A stretch of 64,000 nucleotides of DNA from Rhynchopus sp. YZ270_cl-10 (GCA_964035575.1 OZ037856.1:62001-126000); one strand, 5' to 3'. Shown: positions 19,901-28,244, counted from the stretch's first letter. Translations and numbers: made by a program. The notes: generated by a model not told the origin, from the letters alone.

Positions 19901-21321
19901 TCCACAGATAGGTCACGCACACGCAGCTCCTTGCATTTTCGGAGTGTCGATTCCCACAGGCGGCGAGTCTTGTGCTCCAGCACGGTGAACCCCCCATTCA
20001 CCAATCTTTTAAGTTGAATCTCGAGCTCGAGAGACATGTTAGCCAGGCGGGCCAACTCCACCTGTCGAGGGGGGGCAGCACCAGTCGAGTACTTCGTGGT
20101 CGGAGCTGCGATCGATTTCTGCACCGGCTGCCTCACCTCACCACGGCCACGGTGGCCACGATTCGTGGGGATGCCGTCGTCATTCGCACACAAAAGAAGA
20201 TACTCCTCACTGGCCTGCGACACCGCATTCCACATGTCATGTACGTCCAGACGTGTTTCAGCTTCGTGGAAGCCCTTCGCAGCCAGGAGAGCGGCGCATT
20301 GTGCTGATCTCTGCACACTCAGGTCAGGCTTCACCATCGACAGATCCTTCGGTACAACAAATCGGTAGACTAGTTGTGCGAATGCTGCAAGGGAGAGTTC
20401 CACAGTGACAGCGCTGTGCTGCGGTACTCCCACGTGGTGCGTCGTACACCTAGACAAGGCGGCGGCCGCCACCTCATTCAGCAATACGTGGTCAATCCGC
20501 GTACCATCTGAGTCGCGTCGCATAAAGGTTGGAGGAGGAGGGACACATCCAAGCCTTTGGGCCTGCACCACAGCAGCATCAGTCCACCCAGACTTCACCG
20601 CTTCCCGCAAGATGTACGACGTAGAGGCAGAGGTGTTCAGGTCACCGCACACAACCACCGGCACGTCCTTCCCTAGAGCATTAGGCATGGTGTTGAGGAC
20701 GCAGTGCAGAAGTTTCTCGCGATCCTTCTTCCTCCCTCCTTCAGAGCCTGAATGGGCGTACACGTTGAAGATGTATAGGAAGACACCACCCGCCCCCAGG
20801 GCCAAGCGCGTGAGCTGAATCCTGTCTTGGAACAAGTTGATGTCGGTCAACGTGTTGTCATGGAATGCGCTCGTGGGTCTGCGCACTAGTGTGGCTACAC
20901 CGCCCCTCTCCGCAATGGTGGGGTGACGTATACCTGCAAGCCTGTATCCAGGCTGCGGTCTGCCCCAAAGTGGCTTCCAGACAGGCGGGAGGTCGGCTTC
21001 CATCCTGCGGGCACCTTCTTCCGTCAGCTTCACTTCCTGCAGGCAGAGCACTGTGCTGTTCAACGCAAGCGTGCAGGCAGCGTGGTTGGCGTAGGAGGTG
21101 ACGTTGCAGGTGGTGACTGTGATGCAACCTTCGCTCGTAGGGGGAACGGCAGACACGGGTGGTCCTGTGCTGGCGGCAGCAGTGCGCTGTTTCTTCGCTG
21201 CTGGTGGGCCGGCTGTGCGGATGTTGTGCTGCGTGCTGGTCTTGCTTGAGGCTTTCTTGGGTCCAGGATGCGGGTGGATGTCTCCGTCGGAGAGGAGACA
21301 TTGTTGCATGGTGGTAGTCAC
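16957..21321 (-). CDS. LINE ORF2: endonuclease and reverse transcriptase
   Basis: 1454 aa. N-terminal APE-type endonuclease (about residues 65-310): CLQEVKL with the metal-binding Glu, VVCGDLNTSAS near 224, and DGTRIDHVLL near 274 with the Asp-His pair. Reverse transcriptase from about 620 to 920: LVTLTPKGEGKGPLDHRPIT near 664, QHGFRPRHGAHNVLFDI, YGLALDFAKCFDRVP with the first catalytic Asp, and RAYADDITLLS with the YADD box near 835. A C-terminal Cys/His cluster, CPLCLTPTSGLAKHLLWTC.., lies near 1180. No RNase H domain is evident. It would nick target DNA (here a pyrimidine tract) and copy the element RNA by target-primed reverse transcription. The complete frame indicates a potentially functional enzyme. 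Confidence 0.93.
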   Translation of the reverse strand: MTTTMQQCLLSDGDIHPHPGPKKASSKTSTQHNIRTAGPPAAKKQRTAAASTGPPVSAVPPTSEGCITVTTCNVTSYANHAACTLALNSTVLCLQEVKLTEEGARRMEADLPPVWKPLWGRPQPGYRLAGIRHPTIAERGGVATLVRRPTSAFHDNTLTDINLFQDRIQLTRLALGAGGVFLYIFNVYAHSGSEGGRKKDREKLLHCVLNTMPNALGKDVPVVVCGDLNTSASTSYILREAVKSGWTDAAVVQAQRLGCVPPPPTFMRRDSDGTRIDHVLLNEVAAAALSRCTTHHVGVPQHSAVTVELSLAAFAQLVYRFVVPKDLSMVKPDLSVQRSAQCAALLAAKGFHEAETRLDVHDMWNAVSQASEEYLLLCANDDGIPTNRGHRGRGEVRQPVQKSIAAPTTKYSTGAAPPRQVELARLANMSLELEIQLKRLVNGGFTVLEHKTRRLWESTLRKCKELRVRDLSVDDLPLGIAEQLTLAEDLHTTSASLASDLGRDTRTYREKQQKLKAVHNFDVDRKKLTAFCRGSLPDELLAVARRDGTLTANAQEMDAILQEEWKSVFQLYRECAEPEYADFDAVFGKHVTKHNMDLLPLTGEDLDRVLQSKKKSGACGVDGWRMGELKRLPMVLLNAFAKTFNEIEESGTWPEALLTALVTLTPKGEGKGPLDHRPITVTSSVYRLWASARVRNIQKWQETWIHKDQHGFRPRHGAHNVLFDICTQLEDALSGGEPLYGLALDFAKCFDRVPQKLTLELAARLGLHPRILQPLRTMYEQLQRRFQLPLGVGTSFRVTNGILQGCPISVVMINALVAVLLKDLDSCKNSCSRAYADDITLLSRKSMNSLEPCLRIVERFCAITGMKLNDTKTVAFGSRENFTSTLASNTGHRYKTLVKVKILGVYLYCSKHSRRSSPDRVRKAIAALQRLRCMPLAFYHKYRIVSECILPGALYEVPYALPSQSSLKELSTAVNTCLWGSDYGTRAGLAIRTVLLKSHRTDPAAIVCNRSMNVVLDHIAFDATLRERCLSIHKRYNAGGGWDFRPHGPVGNMTSTSILTGVRWCDDLTTVTELSSAPVEEEKTHALGLLAPGERHHAIREIVRRQKFTDLALDRPTYDGAQHGVNLADTTYLHDQLQWSHPLLAYRLRRIICDGILYAHPTVLCLYESTKRGGIHLEVNQCPLCLTPTSGLAKHLLWTCPHTVSANVKEAHRPLLDRIGPNTPSCLAMHGIAPTNTPKQVVVDTQRYLLDVTTAVDDHLSSRTTTAPARHPWRMDFEVFDAPPYQEAIYRQLAPFFGKDDDPRCKQKRHELKRMLQWASSLKWSTANLPVTCVELAIDLEIFHRIYVLRPTSNIRERASALRTLLNKLHRLCKALGIQNPFPASAISSSRGLRSIGAPGLIGYDRRPVFTYPRYTMHMLEHVIVRAKITNSGWGNDIIPDNKLVEASAAEAMR

Positions 21322-21345
21322 ATGCTTAACGAGCTTGGGGTCAAG

Positions 21346-23244
21346 TCACTGGCTGTTGCCGAAGCACGTGGCACAGATGAGCGCGTCGCAACCCGGGCAC
21401 TTGTTGGCGCCGTGGTTGTGCTTAATTTTAGTCGCACAACATGCGCAGGCGGCGTCCTTTGTCTGCACCACCACTGTGTGTGATTGGTTCCACGCATGCA
21501 CATGCACCTCCTCCTTATCACCCTCCTCAGATTCGGCATCAGGCAATTCCACATCCTCAGCCATCTCCTCTCTGGCCGGGGACCTGGAGAACATGTCTAT
21601 CGCCCTCTTGAAGAGGGAGCGGTCGTCGGCTGTTGCAGGTGTCGGTGCAGGCGCAGGCTGACCAGTCGCAGTACGCTTCACACCCCTGCTCGCATTGCTG
21701 GGGTCAGGGCTCAGCGCCGGGAAGTCCTCCATCGAGAGGGTCACCTTCTGCCGCTTCACTGCACCAACGTAGGTCTTGCCCTTGCTCTTCTTGTGGCGCA
21801 AGGCGTCCGTGGTGCACTCAGTGATATGGAGAGAGGACCTGTTACTCCTGCATAAGATCGGCCACTGGGGGGCAGACGCGCTCTCGACAATGAGGACCAG
21901 GGACCCCTTCGTGCGGTACGACTTGCGGGAGACACACTGCCACGACGACTGCAGCGAGCGCATCACATCATCCGCCTCTTCTGTGGGAGAGGCACCACGC
22001 ACTTCGTACAGCAACCCCGAGGTGTCGCGGGGCTCGCACGCCAAGTTGCCTGCTGCCGTCCGGTACCTCTCCAGGTCGTCACCGCTGCCCATGCGCAAAC
22101 CATACCGCTTGGCGGCCGAAACTACACCGTCGCTCTTCACCACCTCGTGCACCCGCAGGGCCTCCTTCAACGTCGCCTCGGTCTTGAGCCAGAGGATGGG
22201 CTCCTGGTATCCCCCTTTCACAAAGGAGATGGTCCGCCAGAACACCCCGTACCTCCCACTACTGCGCAGTAGCTCCATCTTCTTCGCCACCGGCACGCGT
22301 ACCGACGCCTCGGTCCTGTCACTGTAGGTTGTGACGTGGAAGACCCTGTTGTGTTGGGTCTTCACATCCAGCTGCAGTGTCGCTCTCTTCACCAGCTCAG
22401 CCATAGCCGGGGCGGCCGTCTTCAGGTCGTTCAGCAGCTTCTGCGTAACGGCGCTCAGGGCCGACTTCCGTACCACAGCCTGGATGACTGTGGTGGAGTC
22501 CTGTACCTCCACGGTGGCGAACTTCACCTTCGGCTTCACCTCGTCGGTGTACCACGTGTACACATCGCGGCACACCGTCACGCCGCCTTTGCTGAAGAGC
22601 ATCGGCAGCTTCTGCTCCTGCTCCGGGTTCGATGACAGTGGGCGGAATGATACCAGCCCAAATCCGCTGTTTTTGGCGAGCACTGATAGTCCCCTCAGAC
22701 GCTCAACCCATTCGTGCCGCCCGGCGTCGGAGGTGTCCTTCGGGATGAGGAGCACGCCACTCGCAGGTGGAGTAGGGTCTTCGAAGTCCTGCGCCGTCCT
22801 CACCGGGATGTCCCAGTCCTCTTGGCGTAGGAGGAGCGACTGCGTAGGAGCGTCCGCCGGTCTTTGCGCGTTGGTGGCATGGGGCGTGCCCTTCTTCGGC
22901 CCCTTCACGGTCTGCCAGCCGTTCTTCTTCTTCTTCTCCTTCTGTTGCATTTTCGCTTTGGGCGGTAAGGTAGGTGCGGCGGCCTCGTCCATGCCCTTGT
23001 CGTTGTCGTCGTCGTTGTTGTTGTTGCTGGTGCTGTTGCTGGTGATGTTCGTTGTAGGGGGCGGGGTTGGCGCCGGCTCCAACCTTGGCCGTTTGGCGGG
23101 GGCGGGGCCTGCGTCCTCGTCGTCAAAGGCGAGATCGAGGAGTAAACCCAAGATCTCGAGGAGCCTCTGGCGCACGAGAGGGGATTTTGCCTTAGCCTTA
23201 AGGGCTTTGGCCTTCTTCAGCAGCTCCTCGAAGCTTGAAGACAT
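21346..23244 (-). CDS. LINE ORF1: nucleic-acid-binding protein with C-terminal Cys/His cluster
   Basis: 632 aa, starting MSSSFEELLKKAKALKAKAK. It opens with a Lys-rich helix, then a low-complexity Pro/Asn/Lys-rich region (residues 45-120). The middle has mixed alpha-beta segments that could be RRM-like folds, but I cannot assign them with confidence. The last 35 residues hold a Cys/His cluster: ACACCATKIKHNHGANKC, then CPGCDALICATC, likely zinc-binding. In two-ORF LINEs ORF1 coats the element RNA. It precedes ORF2 by 24 nt and the frame is intact. In a trans-splicing host both ORFs may be read from one mRNA by reinitiation, or ORF2 may receive its own leader. Confidence 0.85.
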   Translation of the reverse strand: MSSSFEELLKKAKALKAKAKSPLVRQRLLEILGLLLDLAFDDEDAGPAPAKRPRLEPAPTPPPTTNITSNSTSNNNNDDDNDKGMDEAAAPTLPPKAKMQQKEKKKKNGWQTVKGPKKGTPHATNAQRPADAPTQSLLLRQEDWDIPVRTAQDFEDPTPPASGVLLIPKDTSDAGRHEWVERLRGLSVLAKNSGFGLVSFRPLSSNPEQEQKLPMLFSKGGVTVCRDVYTWYTDEVKPKVKFATVEVQDSTTVIQAVVRKSALSAVTQKLLNDLKTAAPAMAELVKRATLQLDVKTQHNRVFHVTTYSDRTEASVRVPVAKKMELLRSSGRYGVFWRTISFVKGGYQEPILWLKTEATLKEALRVHEVVKSDGVVSAAKRYGLRMGSGDDLERYRTAAGNLACEPRDTSGLLYEVRGASPTEEADDVMRSLQSSWQCVSRKSYRTKGSLVLIVESASAPQWPILCRSNRSSLHITECTTDALRHKKSKGKTYVGAVKRQKVTLSMEDFPALSPDPSNASRGVKRTATGQPAPAPTPATADDRSLFKRAIDMFSRSPAREEMAEDVELPDAESEEGDKEEVHVHAWNQSHTVVVQTKDAACACCATKIKHNHGANKCPGCDALICATCFGNSQ

Positions 23245-23432
23245 TTTGTGATGCCGATATGTGTCGGGGGGGAAGAACTCCTAGTGACCCTTCACAAGCC
23301 GCACCACGTAGGGGGGGGTTGACAAACACCAAGGCGGCAGGGGGCGGGGGGAGGGGAAACCAAGGTGCCAGGGGTGGGGCGGGGGAGGGGGGGCAGGGGG
23401 AGTGATTGTCAGAGGGGGTTACGTAGCGAGAC

Positions 23433-23469
23433 CAATGAAGTACAGAAACTGTAGCTTTAGAAATCGTTG
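23433..23469 (-). other. spliced-leader sequence at the 5' end of the LINE
   Basis: Sense strand reads CAACGATTTC, TAAAGCT, then ACAGTTTCTGTACTTCATTG. This is close to the diplonemid SL exon as I remember it and shares the 3' end of kinetoplastid SLs. It starts within two bases of the target-site duplication, so the element's RNA carried an SL when copied. The next bases are GT, so retention of SL-RNA intron sequence cannot be excluded, but the rest does not look like an SL RNA. Confidence 0.85.
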
Positions 23470-23471
23470 AA

Positions 23472-23497
23472 TTGGGAGAAGGGAAAAAAAAAGAAAA
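23472..23497. repeat. LINE target-site duplication, 5' copy
   Basis: 26 bp identical to 16880-16905; marks the empty-site sequence lying directly after an H2 hairpin. Confidence 0.92.
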
Positions 23498-23530
23498 ACT
23501 TCATGAAAGCGCCTCTCTCATGCGCACACA
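23498..23530 (-). repeat. hairpin repeat, H2 family, interrupted from its tract by the LINE
   Basis: Sense: TTTTTGTTTCGCTG, TGTGTGCGC-ATGAGAGAG-GCGCTTTCATGAAG, then the TTTTTC tract into which the LINE inserted. The stem is GCGC/GCGC. Confidence 0.7.
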
Positions 23531-23534
23531 CAGC

Positions 23535-23839
23535 GAAACAAAAAGAAAGTGAAGTTTGATACTGTGCAAACCTGCTGTGTGATCATCATATGGCACATAG
23601 CCGGATTGCATATTATGCAGGTACGTAAAAATAAAGAAAGAAAAGCTAGTATTAAGATGACCCTAAGCCTCTCGTACTTAGGCACCTTGGAGAAAAAAAC
23701 TTCTAAGATGCTTGCCTCCCTCACACATGACACATCCTCAGAGACACTTTCATAATGTACATTTTTTGAGACACCAAAAAAAAAAAAGGATAGATTGACA
23801 GAAACTCCTCGAGCGAAGGTTTTTTTATTCCTTTTTTCT
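23535..23839. other. spacer with an H3 fragment and an H1 module
   Basis: Contains an H3 tail at 23551-23574 (sense TTTGCACAGTATCAAACTTCAC) and an H1 at 23646-23685; otherwise A/T-rich. No gene. Confidence 0.6.
23646..23685 (-). repeat. hairpin repeat, H1 family
   Basis: Sense: TTTTTTCTCCAAG, GTGCCTAAGT-ACGAGAG-GCTTAGGG, TCATCTTAATACTAG, then CTTTTCTTTC. The stem CTAAGT/GCTTAG keeps a G-T pair. Confidence 0.8.
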
Positions 23840-24565
23840 CTACTCAGTTTTCTTCTTCTTCCCAAGCACCACACGCTTGAGGTAGATGGCCAGCAGCGCG
23901 AAGCTGCTGAGGAAGAGAAGGAAGAGCCACTCACGGGGGCCTATGGGGGAGGTCGTGCCTGTTTCGATGAGCTCGCGGAGCATGACGCCTGCGTGCACTG
24001 CGATGAGCGTTTGGGGCATGATGCCCATGAATGTGCCCAACATGAGAGGCACCGCAGGCACGTCTACATGCGGTGAAACGAGGTTGATAAACCAGTTCGG
24101 CAGCATCGGTGAAATGCGCAGAAACACAATAAAGAACACAAGCTCCACAGAGTCGTTCTCCTTCACCTGCGTGCGGAACCACTCCTTCCGCTCCTCCATC
24201 CGTGTCCACCCAATCACGCGGCGTACAAACCCCTCCAAAAACCGTTGCGACACCATAAACGCTAGCATCGCACCCACCGTCCCCGACACAACACCAACAA
24301 ACAGCCCCTCTGCGTACCCGAACACACACCCCATCACAACGTTCAAGAAGATCGACCCAGGGATGTTGAATGTCTGCAGTGTTGCAAAGAGGATGACTGT
24401 GAACACCATGCTCTGCAGGTAGTTTGCATGCGCGTAGTAGCTGATCGTCCCTGCAATCTCCCCTGCCTGCGTCAGCGACCTAGGCAGGAACAGCAGGGGG
24501 AGAAGCTCCTCCAGCGTCTTCGCGGACTCCGCCGCATAGGCCAGGGACAGTGGAAGGGAGAGCAT
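23840..24565 (-). CDS. TMEM41: TMEM41-family (VTT/DedA-like) membrane protein
   Basis: Single exon, 241 aa. Hydrophobic helices flank the family core: NYLQSMVFTVILFATLQTFN, IPGSIFLNVVMGCVFGYAEG, then VFFIVFLRISPMLPNWFINL and VPLMLGTFMGIMPQTLIAVHAG. The segment FLRISPMLPNWFIN is the signature of TMEM41A/B and VMP1 relatives. A Lys-rich tail (KKKK) could retain it in the ER. Animal TMEM41B is an ER phospholipid scramblase needed for autophagosome and lipoprotein formation. Length matches the family. The ATG follows CCCTACCCAG, then 19 bases, a fair SL acceptor. Confidence 0.9.
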   Translation of the reverse strand: MLSLPLSLAYAAESAKTLEELLPLLFLPRSLTQAGEIAGTISYYAHANYLQSMVFTVILFATLQTFNIPGSIFLNVVMGCVFGYAEGLFVGVVSGTVGAMLAFMVSQRFLEGFVRRVIGWTRMEERKEWFRTQVKENDSVELVFFIVFLRISPMLPNWFINLVSPHVDVPAVPLMLGTFMGIMPQTLIAVHAGVMLRELIETGTTSPIGPREWLFLLFLSSFALLAIYLKRVVLGKKKKTE

Positions 24566-24804
24566 TGTCTATTGGTTAGGCTTCTGGGTAGGGAGTGAGG
24601 TGGGTTGAAAGGTGAGGGTGGGAATAAGAAACTGTGGGACAATGTTGTTTTGTTGCCGTGCAAAAAGGTCATAGTGTGGTACTGAGGGGGTGCGTTTATG
24701 GGGGAAAGATTGTACATTTTTTGGCAATGTTCGAGACCAGAAAGGAATTGTCCGTCCACATGCATGGCAATGTCGTGTGGCAGGACGTAGACGAAGGGCG
24801 TGCA

Positions 24805-26644
24805 TCACTGCAAGCCTGGTACGCCGTTCTGTCGTAAGTACTCTTCGTAGGCTGCGACGACGTCGTCGTGCTGTGGTGGGTAGGGTGGAAAGAGACAGGC
24901 TTAAAAGATGATCCGAGCCTCGTGTTTAGTAAACCGTTGTAACGTTGATAGCATGCGGGTTTCTCTTGTACTCTTGTACAACCTCGCCTCTACACGCTGC
25001 CTAGAGTACAGTTGTTTGACTATCGAATACAGTGTAGTATGTTGCGGCTTGGTGCATGCTATAGCAGTGAAGCAACTACAGTAGCGGGGGGGGTGGCTAA
25101 GAAGGAGAACAAGAGATTGTGTCGGGTCGGGGCATACCTGCTGTGTTATGAGTGAGAGCTGCTGCTGGAGCTCTTCTATTGTGCCGTTCTTGGATTCAAG
25201 CATGTCTTCAAGCTTGCGCTCGACGCCCTGTTGTGGGATGGTTGTTTAATGACATAGATATGAGTCATGCAGAGATGAAGTCACCGCACCTTCACTGAGA
25301 AGAGAAGGGACAACTCAGTGTTGTGGTCATATGTTGCAACTGTTTTGTAGTTTCGACAATCACCTGTCTGAGGACGGGTTCTGTACACAAAGTCGCCCGA
25401 AGGCTAATAAAATAAGGAAAAGATGCAGATCATCCTCAACCCAAAGAAATCTCAACAGGGTAGTGTACTGTGCATACCATCTGAACGCCCTGCTCGGGTA
25501 CTGCGGCTTTGAGGACCTCGCCCAGCTGTGCTTCCTTCTTCTCGAGTTGTGCTGAGAGCACCTCGAGGTTCTTGTGGAGTACGACACCCTTGAAGACGGC
25601 CTTCTGTTGGATCTCGTTCATCATCTGCTGGTACTTCTTGAAGATGACACTCTTCTCCTCGTCAAGCTTGTCGTAGCGCTGCGCCAGCACCTCATGCTCC
25701 CAGGAGAGTGTCTTGACCTTCTGCTCGAGCTGCAGGAGAGACTGCTTCGCTGTGCGCAGCGAGGTCTTGTCGTTCTCGTAGTCCTGCAGCTCGTGCTTGA
25801 GGAGGTTCACCTCTTTGAGGGCCTTGGCGAGGGGCTCGGTGAGGCGTTTGTTCTCTTGTGCAATCTCGAACATGACCTTCTCCTGGTAGGCTTCGCTCTT
25901 CTTCATCTGGTTGACAGTCTCCTTCAAGGATTTGATGTTCTCGAGGTTGTTGCTCGTGATGTCGTTGTAGTAGTCACGGATGTCTTGGAACGCACGGTCG
26001 TGCTCCGCCATCAGCTCCTTCACGTGGTCCGTCTTCCTGCGTTCGATGTCGTCGATCTCGGTCTTCCTGCGCAGCTCCATCTCCTCGCGCACGCCTTTGA
26101 TCTTCTTTTCGTACTTTGCTTGGATCTCTTTCATCTGACGTTCATAACTTTGGTTCAGAATGGTTAGCTCTTTGAAAGTGTTCAGCTTCATGCGATGAAC
26201 CTGGTCCTTGTGTTCAAGCTCTTGAGCCTTCTTCTCTTTGAGCTGATGGCGACGGTCGTGCTTATGGTCGCCTTCCTTTGCAAGGTGTTCTTCGAGCTTG
26301 TTTTTCAGGGCACGTTCGGCCTCTGTCTTGAGCTGCGCGACGTGCACTTTGTGTTCGTAGAGAAGGTGGCGGACCTTTTGCTTGTAGACCTTCATTTCGA
26401 CCTGGTGCCGTTCCTTCATCTCCTCCTTCTCACGCTCCTTGTTGCGCAGTGCTGCGTGCGTCGAGTCAAGCTCCTTCTTGGTGATCTCCCAGAAGCCGTT
26501 GATCTTTGCACCCTCCAGCTGGAAGAAGTTGCGCATCTGTCTCGCCTTCAGCAACGCATCCCATGCTAGACGCATCTCAAGCAACGGCCCGCCACCCTGC
26601 ACAGCCTCGTCGCCGCCTTTCTTCGCATTCTTCTTTTTCCCCAT
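24805..26644 (-). CDS. DRC4: dynein regulatory complex subunit 4 (GAS8/DRC4, trypanin)
   Basis: Three exons, 26644-25478, 25227-25138 and 24870-24805, 440 aa. Introns of 250 and 267 nt are GT-AG (GTATG donors) and all phase 0. The protein is nearly all coiled coil. The family signature is intact: EHDRAFQDIRDYYNDITSNN, LENIKSLKETVNQMK, ENKRLTEPLAKALKEV, LSWEHEVLAQRYDKL and AQLEKKEAQLGEVL. Exon 2 supplies RKLEDMLESKNGTIEELQ and exon 3 HDDVVAAYEEYLRQNGVPGL, both matching the C-terminus of animal GAS8. DRC4 is a core of the nexin-dynein regulatory complex, which controls flagellar beating. The presence of DRC4 shows the organism has, or can build, motile flagella. Intron 2 carries an H1 hairpin beside its acceptor; intron 1 carries an H6 repeat. 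Confidence 0.95.
24899..24935 (-). repeat. H1 hairpin repeat in DRC4 intron 2, next to the acceptor
   Basis: Sense: GTTTACTAAACACGAGGCTCGG, ATCATCTTTTAAG, then CCTGTCTCTTTCC..CACCACAG and exon 3. About 30 nt separate the repeat from the acceptor. Confidence 0.8.
25353..25450 (-). repeat. H6 repeat, copy in DRC4 intron 1
   Basis: About 100 bp shared with 55896-56018 and 56621-56722. Plus-strand landmarks in order: CGACAATCACCTG, TCTGTACACAA, TCGCCCGAAGGCTAAT, ATCATCCTCAAC. Confidence 0.65.
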
Positions 26645-27086
26645 TTAAAAAAAAACAAATACGCTTCACAGCGGAGCTGCTATGTAGGGTATATGGTGTC
26701 TGTGTAGTTACTGTGTAGTTAGGTAAAGTGGTGCTTTGAGCTTTGAGCTTTGAGCTTTGAGTGAAGAGAGAAGGTTTGTATAACGAAGCCCAAGAGAAGG
26801 AAGGAGGACAGGGTCACATGAAAACAACCTCTTTGTTTTTTTTTACACTGTGAATCGGTGCCCACAGCACCCCACAACTTCACGCTACATGAAAACACAT
26901 AAATAATGTAACAAATACATCACGCGGCCATCCGCGTAATATATTCACAAAATTTCACAGTGCAATAAAAAGGGGTACGGGGAAACACTGCCCCGTAAAT
27001 GAGCAGAGTATTTTTTTTTTCCACACCCTCAGAGGCGATGTTGGTGTCTTCAAACAACCGGACTATGATCTCTCTCATTTTCCACC
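26645..27086. other. spacer with a short tandem repeat
   Basis: 442 bases between JMJD4 and DRC4. It contains about four tandem copies of CTTTGAG at 26733-26761. No gene. Confidence 0.6.
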
Positions 27087-28244
27087 CTACTGAGAACCAG
27101 CCGCAGCTAAGCTCTCCCTGACTTCTGGTAAACCATCTATTCCCCAGTGCAGAGGTGCTAATATGTCCAGGCATTTGGCCACGGCGGAGAGGGTGGCTTG
27201 GTTCCGTTGCTCTGCGGTGTTCTGCGTTGTGCCTGCTATTGCAGACATGAGGAGACGCAGCCAGGCAGAGACATTCCAGTTTGCAGCGTTGTGCAGAAGC
27301 CACTCGCAGTGCCCTGCGTAGCCCCCTTTCTCCTTCTCCTGCTCCTCAAGCAGCTCCTTCACATCAAGCAGCTGCCTATCCAGGTACCCCGCCTCCCCCG
27401 CAAGCAACTCCGTCATACGCACTATATTATACGCATTGCACCAGTTGTGGTTCACAGATAGGCACGGTGTAAGGTTCCACACCTGATGCCCCCAGCCGCT
27501 CGGTACGAACACCAAATCCCCAGGCTTTTGGTAGAACCGTACTACCCGGATCGCCTTGCCTTCATAGGTCAACGTCATCACTTCATATGGGACGCTTTCA
27601 TTGTCTTTCGCCTCCCGAAAGGGCTTCATCCAATGCAGTGGAGGCTCCTTCCCGAGGAGGTGCATATCCTCTGCAGGGACAAACCACCACTCCTTCATGC
27701 CAGACAGATTCAGAGACCAGCTGTACGACCCGAACACATCGGTGTGGAATGGGGTGTACGTCTTGGCTGCACCCAAATAAACAAACCGGTAGTCACCACC
27801 ATCACCAAACCCACCCCCACCGCCATGAACATAATCATTCAAGAAATCCGCCCCAAGGAACTTCGGGGTGCAATAAAACTGTGTCCCAGAGTCCTCCTGG
27901 AGATGCCAGTCTTTGAGGTATAGGGGTTCCGGGGAGGAAGCGGTGAGGTGTGTGTTGAGGAAGGTGCGGAGGGTCATGTTCTGTTCTTGTGTTTCCTCTT
28001 CTGCTGCTTCAGCGCATCGTGTGACAGGAACGGTTTTGTCAAGAAGCGGCCCCGCAAAGGCAGACAGTGCGTCCACATTAATGTCACCCAACATCGGGTC
28101 CGCACCGACCCATTGCAGAGGGACGTCCCATCCGGTCTGTGTCACGCCCTCTACTAGGCCTAAGGTGTTGCTCGCAAGACAGCTGTCGCGAAACACTTCT
28201 TCGGTCACCTCCTCAGCAGTCCAGACCTGCATTAGTGAGGACAT
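27087..28244 (-). CDS. JMJD4: JMJD4-type JmjC dioxygenase
   Basis: Single exon, 385 aa. The JmjC fold carries the iron ligands in HTDVFGSYSWSLNLSG (His-x-Asp) and FVPSGWGHQVWNL (distal His), followed by LSVNHNWCNAYNI, a segment typical of JMJD4. The Lys that would bind 2-oxoglutarate is probably in the WWF..LSGMKEW strand. In animals JMJD4 hydroxylates a lysine of translation release factor eRF1. The N-terminus and a helical C-terminus (LLEEQEKEKGGYAGHCEWLL) complete a normal-length protein. The start lies 20 bases after CATTTTCTCTCCAG, an excellent trans-splice acceptor preceded by CCCCCTTTTTCCCCC. Confidence 0.85.
   Translation of the reverse strand: MSSLMQVWTAEEVTEEVFRDSCLASNTLGLVEGVTQTGWDVPLQWVGADPMLGDINVDALSAFAGPLLDKTVPVTRCAEAAEEETQEQNMTLRTFLNTHLTASSPEPLYLKDWHLQEDSGTQFYCTPKFLGADFLNDYVHGGGGGFGDGGDYRFVYLGAAKTYTPFHTDVFGSYSWSLNLSGMKEWWFVPAEDMHLLGKEPPLHWMKPFREAKDNESVPYEVMTLTYEGKAIRVVRFYQKPGDLVFVPSGWGHQVWNLTPCLSVNHNWCNAYNIVRMTELLAGEAGYLDRQLLDVKELLEEQEKEKGGYAGHCEWLLHNAANWNVSAWLRLLMSAIAGTTQNTAEQRNQATLSAVAKCLDILAPLHWGIDGLPEVRESLAAAGSQ

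Larger units (their letters stand above)
16906..23471 (-). mobile_element. full-length two-ORF LINE with 26-bp target-site duplication and spliced-leader 5' end
   Basis: 6566 bp. Flanked by identical 26-bp direct repeats, TTGGGAGAAGGG followed by nine A, G and four A, at 16880-16905 and 23472-23497. Sense order: SL-like sequence (23469-23433), 5' UTR, ORF1, 24-nt gap, ORF2, and a 51-nt 3' UTR that is essentially one H1 hairpin ending exactly at the duplication. Both ORFs are intact and the duplications identical, so insertion is recent and the copy could be active. It entered the pyrimidine tract that follows an H2 hairpin (23498-23530). There is no poly-A tail; the hairpin end suggests reverse transcriptase recognises a 3' structure. 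Confidence 0.92.

Noticed and set aside
22331-23251. 306-codon open frame on the plus strand
   Set aside because: Antisense to LINE ORF1.
23433-23469. An SL RNA gene
   Set aside because: The SL sequence is bounded by the LINE's target duplication and continues into the LINE 5' UTR; no Sm site or tandem copies follow.
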